This document shows, piece after piece, positions 38,876 through 48,414 of a stretch of DNA of 57,219 nucleotides. The translations under genes and the position numbers were made by a program. The notes beneath the pieces are model-generated. The model worked only from the letters and a program-made list of their open reading frames with translations, was not told the origin of the DNA and did no database searches. The DNA is taken from positions 1 to 57,219 of the forward strand of contig NZ_RQZH01000017.1 of the NCBI RefSeq assembly GCF_003932845.1, read 5' to 3'. Position 1 is the first letter of the stretch; each line of letters opens with the position of its first letter. This DNA is from Prevotella sp. OH937_COT-195. Lineage in GTDB: Bacteria > Bacteroidota > Bacteroidia > Bacteroidales > Bacteroidaceae.

Positions 38876-41269
38876 TTAAAACCTGACCGTTATGCTTCCC
38901 ATGGCAGTAAAGCCTGCCGCAGGAATAAAACCAATCTGATAGTATCGGTTGTCGTTTGTATGTCCGTTACTGTCGCTTATGGCACTATACACCCAACCAC
39001 TCTGTGCATAGTGTTTATTCAGAATGTTGTTAAGATGTGCTCCGAAAGTAACCTCTTTCAGTCCGAGTAATTTCTTCTCAAGATTAAGAGTGTATGTAAT
39101 GTTTGCATTCAGCACTTCGTAGGACGGTAACGAACGCGCTTTGTTCTTGGTATTGTCGAGATATTGCCGGCTCACGCTCTGCGAATGTATAACGGTCTGC
39201 AGTCCTTTCCAATGTAAGTTGATGAAGGCATTTGTAATTGACGACGGCGAGAAAGCAAGTACAGAATTGTCGTAGTGTATGGTGCGTGTTCCGTTTTCCC
39301 AGTCCTCCACAACCTCATCAAAGTCCTTTATCTTGTTGCTGCTCAATGCCATGTTCGCTTCGAGCGACAGCCACGATGTAATATCGCAACCGGTAGAAAA
39401 TTCCAATCCCATGCGGTAAGAATCTTTTATGTTTGTTGTCAACAGTTCGCCTATGTCACTATGTGCACCGGTCTGCACAAACTGATTTCGGTAATCCATG
39501 TAGAACAGATTTATACCTAAACGAAAGTCGGATTCCATGTAAGAGTAACCCAGTTCATAGTCGGTAAGACTCTCGGCGACGGGTGCGGGATAACTACCAT
39601 TGTCGGTAAAGTTGTTTCGTTCAGGTTCGCGATGACTCAAAGCCACAGATACATAAGCATTATGCCCGTTGTTGTGGAAACTGAAACCTGCTTTCGGATT
39701 AAAGAAATCGTATTTCTTGTTTATGTCGAGCAACTGATTTACATATCCGCTTCCTTGTTCGTAGAACTTGTCGTTGAGACCATCCGTCTTATATCCCACA
39801 TGGCGATATTGCATGTCTGCAAACACGTCGAACATACGGTTGATGTGGTAAACAGCCTTCGCGAATACGTTGCCGTCGAATTTCTTTGCATCGGAGTCAT
39901 AATAACTGTATTTCCCTTTTTGCATGATCTTCGCACTAAGTTCCTCGTCTGCCACGTATGTAAGGTATCCGAAATGATTGCCGGAGAAGTTTTGCAGCGA
40001 CATGCCTCCAACGATGTCCCAGTCTTGATTCTTGAAATTAAGATTCCATACCATTCCGTAAGAGTCTTGCGATAGTCCTTTCTTGCGCACGAAGTCGGTC
40101 TTTTTCAGAGTGGTGCCGTCGTTCTTTGTAAATTTCAGTCCGAACTTTTTCAGTTTGTTATTATGGCGGAACTCATTGTAGTAGCCATAACCGTGTGTGT
40201 AGTGCAGCGAGCCGCTCATACTCAAGTTTTCGTTGATGTTCCATGCTGCCGACAGTATGTTGTGATTCTGCCAAAAGTTGTCGGTAGTCTTGCGCCACAG
40301 CGAGCCGTCTCTCATCTTATATCGTTCGGTTATGTAGTTTCCGTTTTCATCTTTCGCGAATTTCCCGTCAGCCCCGTATGTAAGATGTTCATACAGCGGG
40401 TTGAAACGTCCGAGCCCTGCATTATACATATCCTCGTATGTCATAATGCCGGTTTTGTTGCCGAATGAGCCGTCCATAAGACTCATGTCATTGTCTCCCG
40501 CGGTAACTCCGTTCCATGCCTGCCCTGTTTTTTCGAAGTTACCGATATTTTTATATCTCACCACAAAATTCTTGCCAATCCACGACAAGCCACCGTAATA
40601 TGAGCCGGAACGCCCTTCTGTTCCGTGTATGAATCCGTCGGTGTTTGTTTCATGGTATGCACCATCTAATATGAAATGATTCCATAACAAACCGGTCGAG
40701 AACGAAGTACCTGCATTGAATGTGTTATACGAACCGTACGAACCGTTCACTTCGAGCATGGGTGTGTGCGACGGCGACTTTGACGACATTGCTATTGTCC
40801 CGCCGAAAGCACCATCGCCGTTGGTCGAAGTTCCCACTCCGCGCTGTATCTGCACGCTGCCCAACAGTGAAGCATAACTGTTCATGTTTGCCCAGAACAC
40901 GCATTGATCCTCGGGCGAGTTGAGCGGAACTCCGTCGAGAGTTACGTTAATGCGCGAACCTCCCGCACCGCGTATGCGCATATAGGCGGTTCCCGTTCCC
41001 AATCCGTTCTCGCTCCATGCCAACACTCCCGGTGTCTGCGAGAAGAGAAACGGCAGTTCCTTACCCGTTTTGGAGAAATCCGAAAGTTCCTTACGTTTGA
41101 TGTTCTCAACTGCGAACGGCGCGCCTTTCTTCACTTTCACGCCCCGCACCACCACCTCTTGCAGTTCTTCCATGCGCAGCGAATCGGTGGTCTCTTGCTG
41201 TGCATGCACTGCTTGTGTCCCTGCCGTTGCGGCAACGATTGCCACAACCGTGATAACGTTTTTTTTCAT
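38876..41269 (-). CDS. TonB-dependent outer-membrane receptor, probable thiamine receptor
   Basis: The 797-residue protein has a signal peptide (1-23), a TonB-box-like EVVVRGV near 35-41, a plug domain (about 50-165, with TPGVLAWSENGLGTGTAYMR, then IRGAGGSRINVTLDGVPLN) and a barrel that ends in phenylalanine (SITVRF). It carries a substrate across the outer membrane with energy from TonB. The TPP riboswitch 129 bases upstream and the PnuT-type permease downstream suggest thiamine or a thiamine derivative as substrate. Confidence 0.9.
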   Translation of the reverse strand: MKKNVITVVAIVAATAGTQAVHAQQETTDSLRMEELQEVVVRGVKVKKGAPFAVENIKRKELSDFSKTGKELPFLFSQTPGVLAWSENGLGTGTAYMRIRGAGGSRINVTLDGVPLNSPEDQCVFWANMNSYASLLGSVQIQRGVGTSTNGDGAFGGTIAMSSKSPSHTPMLEVNGSYGSYNTFNAGTSFSTGLLWNHFILDGAYHETNTDGFIHGTEGRSGSYYGGLSWIGKNFVVRYKNIGNFEKTGQAWNGVTAGDNDMSLMDGSFGNKTGIMTYEDMYNAGLGRFNPLYEHLTYGADGKFAKDENGNYITERYKMRDGSLWRKTTDNFWQNHNILSAAWNINENLSMSGSLHYTHGYGYYNEFRHNNKLKKFGLKFTKNDGTTLKKTDFVRKKGLSQDSYGMVWNLNFKNQDWDIVGGMSLQNFSGNHFGYLTYVADEELSAKIMQKGKYSYYDSDAKKFDGNVFAKAVYHINRMFDVFADMQYRHVGYKTDGLNDKFYEQGSGYVNQLLDINKKYDFFNPKAGFSFHNNGHNAYVSVALSHREPERNNFTDNGSYPAPVAESLTDYELGYSYMESDFRLGINLFYMDYRNQFVQTGAHSDIGELLTTNIKDSYRMGLEFSTGCDITSWLSLEANMALSSNKIKDFDEVVEDWENGTRTIHYDNSVLAFSPSSITNAFINLHWKGLQTVIHSQSVSRQYLDNTKNKARSLPSYEVLNANITYTLNLEKKLLGLKEVTFGAHLNNILNKHYAQSGWVYSAISDSNGHTNDNRYYQIGFIPAAGFTAMGSITVRF

Positions 41270-41397
41270 TCCGATTGTAAGAGTAAAAAAAATAATGTCT
41301 GAAAGGGGAGTTCCGTCTTAATCAACAACAATAAATAAAATACAGCCAACCGTACATTGTCAATATTCACTTATCCTTTGTCAACAAAAATCGGGTG

Positions 41398-41478
41398 TTC
41401 GTTCATTCCTACGCCGGCATTACCCGGATCAGGTCAGAGGGTCTAATCTCAGCCCGCCCACGGCGGACACCCCTTAAC
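41398..41478 (-). promoter_or_regulatory. TPP (thiamine pyrophosphate) riboswitch, THI element
   Basis: On the minus strand the conserved THI segments appear in order: GGGGTG, GGGCTGAGA (core at 41452-41447), ACCCTCTGACCTGATC (core at 41435-41428), CCGGGTAATGCCGGCGTAGG. They form the standard P1-P5 folding pattern. It lies in the leader of the TonB receptor gene, which it should repress when TPP is plentiful, in Bacteroidetes probably by affecting translation or termination. Confidence 0.95.
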
Positions 41479-41499
41479 TTACTGTTTGTAAGTCGGCTG

Positions 41500-41530
41500 C
41501 AAATTTACTATAAAATAATCGAACAGCAAA
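41500..41530 (-). promoter_or_regulatory. Promoter of the thiamine-uptake operon
   Basis: On the minus strand, TTTG (41530-41527) and TAAATTTG (41507-41500) are 19 bases apart. The start of transcription would be near 41493, just before the riboswitch. Confidence 0.7.
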
Positions 41531-41596
41531 ATAAAAGTGCATCAAAATTATCGCAGACGTTCCAACACCACTGCAAAATTAATTACTTCCGGGGAG

Positions 41597-41775
41597 GTTT
41601 TGAAAACAATTCTGCATATTTCATATATATTATTGACATGCTTTTTGTTACGAATCGATGCCAGACATGTTTGTCATCAGATAAAAACAGTTTGGCAATT
41701 TCGCCGAAATTGGTAAACAAAACCGCCGAAATTGGTCGGTAATTTCGGCGATATTGTATTACGATTAAGCACAAA
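41597..41775 (-). repeat. Diverged dispersed repeat with CAATTTCG hairpins, copy B
   Basis: Read on the minus strand, this aligns along its length with 16801-16990. It holds two palindromes: CAATTTCG-c-CGAAATTG around 41695-41712, and CGCCGAAATT/AATTTCGGCG around 41723-41750. It lies between the thiamine operon promoter and the end of the nitroreductase gene. No protein is likely; the short frame on the minus strand has no good start context. Confidence 0.75.
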
Positions 41776-41906
41776 CGAGACACTCGTTCGTAATAAGAAA
41801 CAACGTAAATCGTAAGAGAACGAACGTGTCAAAAACAAGCATCTCCTACTGCTCCTCCGTTTGTTTCCGCTTGTATTGTTTACGGTGGCAATTTATGGAA
41901 TTTGTC

Positions 41907-42650
41907 TCAATCCCAAAGGAAACCTTGTTGCTTCAACGTTTCCATGAAAATTCGGGACATAGCCTCATTGTCTTGCCTTGTGTATCGAACATCGGTAAAT
42001 ACTTGTGCGAGTGTTTCCTTGTTGTTTATCCTTACGAACTCTTTGTTTTCGGGCAAAGCCTCTTTCTCGGCGTAGAAACGGTCAATGAGAGCGGCGTTGT
42101 AGTCCCGGTATGTCTCGTCATGCACTATCGCCTCCGTCGGCAGTCGGTCGGTCTGCGGCGGGTTCTCGTCAGGCCAACCGAGTGTTATCGTTGCCACGGG
42201 CATCACGAGTCGCGGCAGCCGTAGAGTTTCTATTATCTGTTGCGGCATATATACGGTTGTCCCGAGGTAGCAATACCCGAGTCCTTCCTCATCGGCAAGG
42301 TTACAGAAAGTCTGCGTGTACAGCAGCGCGTCGCTTGCCGCATTTATGAAAGACAGGAAATTGTCGTATCCCGGAACGGCTTTTCTTTCCTCTGCCCACC
42401 GCGACGTGCGTCTGAAATCGGCGCAGAACGTCAACACAACCGGTGCGGTTGTAACCATGGGTTGGTTGAAATGTGCCGGTGCCAGTTGGCGTTTCTTCTC
42501 TTCCGAACGTGTCACCACGACGCTGTACAGTTGCAGATTTCCCATTGTCTGTGTGCGTCCGGCCTCGCGAAGCAGTCGTGTAAGCAACTGTTCGTCCACC
42601 TCTTTGTCGGCATATTTCCTTATACTCTTTCTTTTGTTAAGTGACTCCAT
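41907..42650 (-). CDS. Nitroreductase family flavoprotein
   Basis: The 247-residue protein opens LNKRKSIRKYADKEVDEQLL, the FMN phosphate-binding start of the nitroreductase family, and has the central DALLYTQTFCNLADEEGLGY helix and the late VMPVATITLGWPDE strand. Size and features fit NfsA/FRP-like NAD(P)H oxidoreductases, which reduce quinones, flavins or nitro compounds. The natural substrate is unknown. Stands alone; no -33/-7 pair is clear upstream. Confidence 0.88.
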   Translation of the reverse strand: MESLNKRKSIRKYADKEVDEQLLTRLLREAGRTQTMGNLQLYSVVVTRSEEKKRQLAPAHFNQPMVTTAPVVLTFCADFRRTSRWAEERKAVPGYDNFLSFINAASDALLYTQTFCNLADEEGLGYCYLGTTVYMPQQIIETLRLPRLVMPVATITLGWPDENPPQTDRLPTEAIVHDETYRDYNAALIDRFYAEKEALPENKEFVRINNKETLAQVFTDVRYTRQDNEAMSRIFMETLKQQGFLWD

Positions 42651-43058
42651 TATTATATATTGAGTTTGGATATTTGCTGATTCTATAAATTATCCGCCGC
42701 AAAAAATAATTTTATCTTGCAGGGGGGCACCATACATTGTAGTTTCCCGTCCCTGCCGATTATGCGGCGCAAGACTGCAAAAATACGAAAAAAAACATAA
42801 ATGACATGCTTTTCAATGTTTTATTTCACTCTTTTGCAAAATATAACATACAAGAAGCGTTGCACGCCATCAATACAGTGTCATGTTTGTAATGCTCCAC
42901 GGAGGCACGACTGTGGCTTTCCCACTTTCCGAAAGTTTCTAAAAAAGGAAATTTCGGACGACTCGAAACGAAAAAAGTTGTCCAAAACGGAGAACTATTC
43001 GGCAAAGTTTTTATGGAAAATAATCAATAAAGTATTTTTTTAATTATGGGAAATAGAT
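42651..43058. other. Non-coding region between nitroreductase and nrdJ
   Basis: No gene is apparent. TCCGAAA at 42938-42944 and TTTCGGA at 42952-42958 form a small hairpin. A stretch near 42860-42890 (GCACGCCATCAATACAGTG) resembles 52841-52862 (TGCATGTCGTCAATACGGTG), a possible short dispersed repeat. A minus-strand TATTTTTG box lies at 42785-42778, but with no -33 box. Confidence 0.4.
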
Positions 43059-43066
43059 TATCTTTG
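43059..43066 (+). promoter_or_regulatory. -7 box of the nrdJ promoter
   Basis: TATCTTTG matches TAnnTTTG; only a weak T-rich -33 region is seen. The leader contains a 7-bp hairpin (GGTCTTT-gttt-AAAGACC, 43094-43111). The box lies downstream of the earliest in-frame start at 43046, which supports the start at 43139. Confidence 0.5.
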
Positions 43067-43138
43067 CACCATTATTTGAGACATAAACAACATGGTCTTT
43101 GTTTAAAGACCGCTGATAATCAATGTCATTTAACAGGA

Positions 43139-45697
43139 ATGGAACAACTTAAAACCTACTCCCAAGAAGAAGCATTCAACAAAACGTTGGAGTATTTCGA
43201 CGGCGACGAACTTGCCGCACGCGTATGGGTAAACAAATACGCGATGAAAGACAGTTTCGGAAATATATACGAGCAAACTCCCGAGGACATGCACCGAAGG
43301 ATAGCCTGCGAGGTGGCTCGCATAGAGAAGAAATATCCAAATCCGCTTAACGAGGAAGAGGTATTCGCCCTTCTCGACCATTTCCGCTACATCGTTCCCG
43401 CCGGCTCACCGATGACCGGCATAGGAAACAATTTTCAAGTGGCATCGCTCAGCAACTGCTTCGTAATCGGTCTCGACGGAGACTCCGACTCGTATGGTGC
43501 CGTACTGCGCATCGACGAGGAACAGGTACAACTTATGAAACGTCGCGGAGGAGTGGGACACGACCTAAGCAAAATACGCCCCAAGGGTACTCCCGTTAAC
43601 AATTCGGCTCTAACATCCACGGGGCTTGTACCGTTTATGGAACGTTACAGCAACTCCACCCGCGAGGTGGCACAGGACGGAAGACGCGGCGCACTGATGC
43701 TTTCGGTAAGCATCAAACATCCGGACAGCGAGGCTTTCATAGACGCCAAAATGACAGAAGGCAAGGTGACGGGCGCAAACGTGTCTGTGAAGATTGACGA
43801 CGAATTCATGCAAGCCGCCACAGAGGACAAAGAATATATACAGCAGTTCCCGACAGATTCGGATGATCCGATGGTAAAAAGAACGGTAAACGCGAAAAAA
43901 CTTTGGGAGAAAATCGTGCATAACGCATGGAAAAGTGCCGAGCCGGGCGTACTTTTTTGGGATACCATAATTCGTGAGAGCATACCGGACTGCTATGCAG
44001 ACCTCGGCTTCCAAACCGTATCAACCAATCCGTGCGGCGAGATACCGCTGTGCCCTTACGACTCTTGTCGTTTGCTTTCGATAAATCTTTACAGTTATGT
44101 TGTCAATCCTTTCACAAAGGACGCATATTTCGATTTCGACCTGTTCCGCAAACATGTGGCTCTCGCACAACGCTTGATGGACGACATCGTGGATCTCGAA
44201 ATGGAGAAAATCGAGCAGATAATGAACAAGATAAAGTCCGACCCCCAGAGCGACGAGGTGAAAAGTGCGGAGTTCCATCTGTGGGAGAAAATAAAGGAAA
44301 AGAGTTCCAAAGGTCGCCGTACCGGCGTCGGCATTACAGCCGAGGGAGACATGATAGCTGCCATGGGACTGCGCTACGGCACACAGGAAGCTGCCGACTT
44401 TTCCGTAAACGTACACAAAACACTCGCTCTTGCGGCATACGGCTCATCGGTCAATATGGCAAAAGAACGCGGAGCATTCGGCATATACGATGCAAAACGG
44501 GAAGAAAACAATCCTTTCGTGATGCGCATCAAGGAGGCCGACCCGGAACTATACGCCGAGATGAAGAAACACGGACGGCGAAACATCGCGTGCCTTACAA
44601 TCGCCCCGACAGGCACCACATCGCTGATGACACAGACAACGAGCGGTATCGAGCCGGTGTTCATGCCGGTTTACAAACGCCGCAGGAAGGTAAATCCTAA
44701 CGACTTGAACGCTCACGTGGATTTCGTTGACGAAGTGGGCGACTCGTTCGAGGAGTACATCGTATATCATCACAAGTTCCTCGAATGGATGAAGAGGAAC
44801 GGCATAGACACCGAGAAACGTTACACTCAGGAGGAAATAGACAGTATTGTGGAACGGTCGCCTTACAACAAAGCCACCGCAAACGATGTTGACTGGCTTA
44901 TGAAAGTGCGCATGCAGGGAGCAATACAAAAATGGGTAGACCATTCCATAAGCGTTACGGTAAACCTTCCGAACGATGTTGACGAGGCTCTTGTCAACAA
45001 ACTGTACGTAGAAGCATGGAAAAGCGGCTGCAAAGGGTGCACCATCTACCGCGACGGCTCGCGTTCGGGAGTGATGGTTCAGGTTAACGAAAAGAAAAAG
45101 AATGCCGAGGAGAAAACGCAGGAGAAAGTGCCATTCAAACATCCCACGGTGACCGAAGTGCGCCCGCAGATACTCGAATGCGATGTGGTACGCTTCCAAA
45201 ACAACAAGGAAAAATGGGTCGCTTTCGTGGGATTGCTCGATGGTTACCCTTACGAGATATTCACGGGACTGCAAGACGACGAGGAAGGAATCATGCTGCC
45301 AAAATCCGTTACGAAAGGAAAGATAATCAAGCAGATAAGCGCAGACGGAAAGAAACGCTACGACTTCCAGTTCGAAAACAAACGGGGATACAAGACCACG
45401 GTAGAGGGACTCTCAGAGAAATTCAACCCGGAGTATTGGAATTATGCAAAACTTATATCGGGAGTGCTGCGATACAGAATGCCCATAGACCATGTGATAC
45501 GCCTCGTAAGTTCGTTGCAACTGAAGAGCGAAAGCATCAACACTTGGAAAAACGGAGTGGAACGAGCACTGAAAAAATATCTCACCGACGGAACGCAGGC
45601 CAACGAACAGACATGCCCCAACTGCGGACAAGAGACGCTCGTATATCAGGAGGGATGTCTCATCTGTACCAACTGCGGTGCATCGCGTTGCGAATAA
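43139..45697 (+). CDS. nrdJ: Adenosylcobalamin-dependent ribonucleoside-diphosphate reductase (class II)
   Basis: With the ATG at 43139 the protein has 852 residues (the frame opens at 43046, before the promoter box). The R1 barrel is clear: SLSNCFVIGLDG near 77, NPCGEIPLCPYDSC with a catalytic cysteine, and APTGTTSLMTQTTSGIEPVF. A TSCPD domain (GLSEKFNPEYWNYAKLISGV) and a C-terminal zinc-ribbon (CPNCGQ ... CTNCGASRC) follow, as in class II enzymes of this type. It makes deoxynucleotides with a cobalamin radical and works with or without oxygen. folB follows after 13 bases. Confidence 0.93.
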   Translation: MEQLKTYSQEEAFNKTLEYFDGDELAARVWVNKYAMKDSFGNIYEQTPEDMHRRIACEVARIEKKYPNPLNEEEVFALLDHFRYIVPAGSPMTGIGNNFQVASLSNCFVIGLDGDSDSYGAVLRIDEEQVQLMKRRGGVGHDLSKIRPKGTPVNNSALTSTGLVPFMERYSNSTREVAQDGRRGALMLSVSIKHPDSEAFIDAKMTEGKVTGANVSVKIDDEFMQAATEDKEYIQQFPTDSDDPMVKRTVNAKKLWEKIVHNAWKSAEPGVLFWDTIIRESIPDCYADLGFQTVSTNPCGEIPLCPYDSCRLLSINLYSYVVNPFTKDAYFDFDLFRKHVALAQRLMDDIVDLEMEKIEQIMNKIKSDPQSDEVKSAEFHLWEKIKEKSSKGRRTGVGITAEGDMIAAMGLRYGTQEAADFSVNVHKTLALAAYGSSVNMAKERGAFGIYDAKREENNPFVMRIKEADPELYAEMKKHGRRNIACLTIAPTGTTSLMTQTTSGIEPVFMPVYKRRRKVNPNDLNAHVDFVDEVGDSFEEYIVYHHKFLEWMKRNGIDTEKRYTQEEIDSIVERSPYNKATANDVDWLMKVRMQGAIQKWVDHSISVTVNLPNDVDEALVNKLYVEAWKSGCKGCTIYRDGSRSGVMVQVNEKKKNAEEKTQEKVPFKHPTVTEVRPQILECDVVRFQNNKEKWVAFVGLLDGYPYEIFTGLQDDEEGIMLPKSVTKGKIIKQISADGKKRYDFQFENKRGYKTTVEGLSEKFNPEYWNYAKLISGVLRYRMPIDHVIRLVSSLQLKSESINTWKNGVERALKKYLTDGTQANEQTCPNCGQETLVYQEGCLICTNCGASRCE

Positions 45698-45710
45698 ACA
45701 ATAACAAGAC

Positions 45711-46115
45711 ATGCAGTTAAAAGACAGTTGGATAGAACTTGACAACATGAGGTTCAATGCCTGCCACGGCGTATTGCCGCAGGAAAGGCTCACGGGCGGC
45801 GAATTCATCGTTTCGATAAAAGCGAGGTATGACATATCTCGCGCCATGATCTCTGACAACGTGGCTGATACGATAAGTTATGCGGAAATATTCAAAATCG
45901 TAAATAAAGAGATGCTGAAGCCGTCTTGTCTGCTGGAAAACATTGCAGGCAGGATTGGCGAGAGCATATTCCGAGAGGTGGAAGGCATCGGCGAACTAAA
46001 AATAAAAGTATCGAAAGTAAATCCGCCGATGGGGGCACAATGCGATGGAGCAGCGGTATCGCTTTACTTAATAAATGATAAAACACCCGAAAAGATTTCG
46101 CTTTCTCAAACGTAA
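45711..46115 (+). CDS. folB: Dihydroneopterin aldolase
   Basis: The 134-residue protein has the family landmarks: CHGVLPQER with a conserved E25, ISYAEIFKIV, the LLENIAGRIG helix and a lysine in IKVSKVNPPMG (about residue 100). It splits 7,8-dihydroneopterin in folate synthesis. It lies 13 bases after nrdJ, so both may be on one transcript: deoxynucleotide and folate supply are linked through thymidylate, though that coupling is inference. Confidence 0.9.
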   Translation: MQLKDSWIELDNMRFNACHGVLPQERLTGGEFIVSIKARYDISRAMISDNVADTISYAEIFKIVNKEMLKPSCLLENIAGRIGESIFREVEGIGELKIKVSKVNPPMGAQCDGAAVSLYLINDKTPEKISLSQT

Positions 46116-46119
46116 CTTA

Positions 46120-46127
46120 TAATTTTG
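46120..46127 (+). promoter_or_regulatory. -7 box before the amidase gene
   Basis: TAATTTTG lies 19 bases after a partial -33 element (TTTCG, 46096-46100) and 18 bases before the ATG at 46146. It overlaps the TTG that opens the longer frame, which favours the ATG. Confidence 0.5.
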
Positions 46128-46145
46128 CATCTAATTATAAAAGGT

Positions 46146-47339
46146 ATGCGCAAGAAGTTGGTTTTTATAATGTTGCTACTTACCGGCGTTACGCTATGCG
46201 CGGTTGGTGCCGGGAGGAAGACTTTCACTCTCGTCATAGACCCCGGACACGGCGGACATGACTCCGGTGCGGTGGGAGCAATGTCGAAAGAGAAAAACAT
46301 CAACCTCAATGTGGCACTGGCATTCGGCAGACTCGTGGAAGCGAACTGCCCCGATGTGAACGTAATATACACACGAAAAACAGACGTGTTCATTCCGCTC
46401 AACGAACGTGCCAACATCGCAAACCGCAACAAGGCGGATCTTTTCATATCGGTACACACCAACGCTCTGCCAAAAGGAAGGATTGCACGAGGCTTCGAAG
46501 TATATACACTCGGAATGCACAGAGCCGCAGACAACCTCGCAGTGGCAAAGCGGGAGAACTCCGTAATATCGCTCGAGAAAGACTACAAAAAACACTATCA
46601 GGGCTTCGATCCTAACAGCAGCGAGAGTTACATCATGTTCGAATTCATACAGGATCGCAACATGTCCAAGAGTGTAGAACTGGCTAAACTAATACAATCC
46701 GAAACTTGTGCATCGGCGGGACGCAACAACAAGGGCGTGCATCAGGCAGGTTTCCTCGTACTACGGGCAACATCTATGCCGAGTTGTCTCATAGAACTCG
46801 GTTTCATAACGACTGCCGACGAAGAGAGTTTCTTAAATTCGCAGAACGGCATAAGTCGTCTCGCACGAGGCATCTACAATGCCTTCGCGAAATACAAGAA
46901 CAAACACGACACGGCACACATCGTCCCTTACATAAACGAAAAGATGCCGACCGGCACGGAGACAGAGATGGTCGAGATGCCGGCAGAACCCACAGAGACC
47001 ACACCCGATGCCGGACAAACACCCGTTGAAATGCACATAGGGGAAGATACCGCGGGCATACCGGTCTTCAAAGTGCAGGTACTGGCAAGCACGAAGCCGC
47101 TGCGGGAAAGCAATGCCATGTTCAAGGGAATGACAGGATTCGAAAGTTACGAGGAGGACAACTATGTGAAATACACATACGGAGCCTCCACCGACTTTAA
47201 CAAGATTAAACGACTGCGACAGCATTTGCTTGATAAGTTTCCGCAGGCATTTATAATAGCCTTCAGAGATGGTAGGAAAATTGACGTGAGAGAGGCTGTA
47301 CGCGAGTTCAAAACAAATAAAAACAGGAAACGTATATGA
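46146..47339 (+). CDS. N-acetylmuramoyl-L-alanine amidase (Amidase_3) with C-terminal SPOR-like domain
   Basis: The protein has 397 residues from the ATG at 46146, with a signal peptide (1-22). The Amidase_3 domain (about 27-245) has DPGHGGHDSG at 32-41 with a zinc histidine and SVHTNA with another; the catalytic glutamate is in IELGF. A low-complexity Thr/Pro/Glu linker leads to a last part (about 310-385, VFKVQVLAS ... FIIAFRDGRKID) that looks like a SPOR peptidoglycan-binding domain. It should cut stem peptides from peptidoglycan at division. It overlaps the MlaD gene by four bases. Confidence 0.9.
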   Translation: MRKKLVFIMLLLTGVTLCAVGAGRKTFTLVIDPGHGGHDSGAVGAMSKEKNINLNVALAFGRLVEANCPDVNVIYTRKTDVFIPLNERANIANRNKADLFISVHTNALPKGRIARGFEVYTLGMHRAADNLAVAKRENSVISLEKDYKKHYQGFDPNSSESYIMFEFIQDRNMSKSVELAKLIQSETCASAGRNNKGVHQAGFLVLRATSMPSCLIELGFITTADEESFLNSQNGISRLARGIYNAFAKYKNKHDTAHIVPYINEKMPTGTETEMVEMPAEPTETTPDAGQTPVEMHIGEDTAGIPVFKVQVLASTKPLRESNAMFKGMTGFESYEEDNYVKYTYGASTDFNKIKRLRQHLLDKFPQAFIIAFRDGRKIDVREAVREFKTNKNRKRI

Positions 47340-48238
47340 AGTTTTTTACAAAAGAAGTGAAGATTGCACTCGTGGCCATTGTTGGGCTCGTGGTACTCTT
47401 CTATGGTCTTAATTTCCTCAAGGGGCTTAGCCTCTTCTCGTCACAGAACATCTACTACATCAAGTTCAATAACATAAACGGACTGTCACAGTCGAGTCCC
47501 ATATATGCAAACGGCTTCCGGGTGGGAGTGGTGAAAGACATCATTTTCGACTACTCCAACTCGGAAAACGTTAAGGTGGTGGTAGATATTGACAAACAAC
47601 TCGACATGCCCGGAGGTACATCGGCAGAGATAGTAAGCGACATGCTCGGAAATGTGCAAGTGAACTTGTTAATCGGAAACGACAGGGCTCACCTCATCGA
47701 ACCGGGCGCAGTGATAGAAGGTCGCACAAACGACGGTACCATAGGACAGGTAAAGAACATGATACCGGCAATAGAGAAGATGCTGCCCAAACTCGACTCC
47801 ATAATGACAAGTCTGAACGTATTGCTGGCAGACCCCGCCGTGGCACAGTCGTTGCACAACGTGGAGACGGTAACGGCAAACCTTACCACGTCTACACGCG
47901 AATTGAACAGACTCATGGCAAATCTCAACCGTGACGTGCCGGCAATGACACAGCGTGCAAACATACTCATGGACAATGCAAACGGCGTTGCCGAAAACTT
48001 GGCGAAAATCGATGTGGAGCAAACAATGCAAAAGGTAAACAATACGCTCGACAACGTACGGCTGTTCACAGAGCAACTCAACAGCAACGACGGCTCACTG
48101 GGATTGCTAATGAGAGACAAGTCGCTCTACAACAATCTCAACTCCACGATGCAGTCGGCAGACTCGCTGCTGACAGACCTCCGCGAGCACCCGAAACGCT
48201 ATGTGCATTTCTCTTTGTTCGGACGCAAGAGCAAGTAA
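47336..48238 (+). CDS. MlaD/MCE-family lipid-transport protein
   Basis: The 300-residue protein has one N-terminal membrane helix (about 10-29) and an MCE domain (about 38-120: YYIKFNNINGLSQSSPIYAN, then GFRVGVVKDI), followed by a long helical region rich in N, D and L with heptad-like spacing. MCE proteins form rings that move phospholipids between membranes. The ATP-binding and permease partners are not here. Coupled to the amidase gene by an ATGA overlap, an arrangement seen in other Bacteroidetes. Confidence 0.88.
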   Translation: MKFFTKEVKIALVAIVGLVVLFYGLNFLKGLSLFSSQNIYYIKFNNINGLSQSSPIYANGFRVGVVKDIIFDYSNSENVKVVVDIDKQLDMPGGTSAEIVSDMLGNVQVNLLIGNDRAHLIEPGAVIEGRTNDGTIGQVKNMIPAIEKMLPKLDSIMTSLNVLLADPAVAQSLHNVETVTANLTTSTRELNRLMANLNRDVPAMTQRANILMDNANGVAENLAKIDVEQTMQKVNNTLDNVRLFTEQLNSNDGSLGLLMRDKSLYNNLNSTMQSADSLLTDLREHPKRYVHFSLFGRKSK

Positions 48239-48309
48239 AGAAAACTTACTGCACTGCAAACAATTATTTTTGCGACACACTGCGTTAATTAAAAAACATC
48301 TAAATAACA

Positions 48310-48366
48310 AAACGACTGACAATATACTTGAAAATAACCCTCTCAAGTATTTATTATCAGTCGTTT
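48310..48366 (+). terminator. Terminator of the amidase-mlaD unit
   Basis: AAACGACTGA and TCAGTCGTTT close the stem; inside, TACTTGA pairs with TCAAGTA. It lies 71 bases after the MlaD stop codon. Confidence 0.65.
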
Positions 48367-48387
48367 CCGTATAATTAAGTTCACTTT

Positions 48388-48414
48388 AAATGTGATTATG
48401 GCATAATCACATTT
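48388..48414. other. 11-bp perfect hairpin upstream of dnaA
   Basis: AAATGTGATTA, a five-base loop TGGCA, and TAATCACATTT. The half-sites TGTGA and TCACA recall CRP-type operators, but the spacing is 11 rather than 6, so a hairpin or another regulator is more likely. Confidence 0.5.

Noticed and set aside
43046..43138. Earlier start for nrdJ
   Set aside because: The extra 31 codons begin upstream of the TATCTTTG promoter box and show no family similarity.
48388..48414. CRP-type operator upstream of dnaA
   Set aside because: TGTGA and TCACA are 11 bases apart, not 6; better explained as a hairpin.
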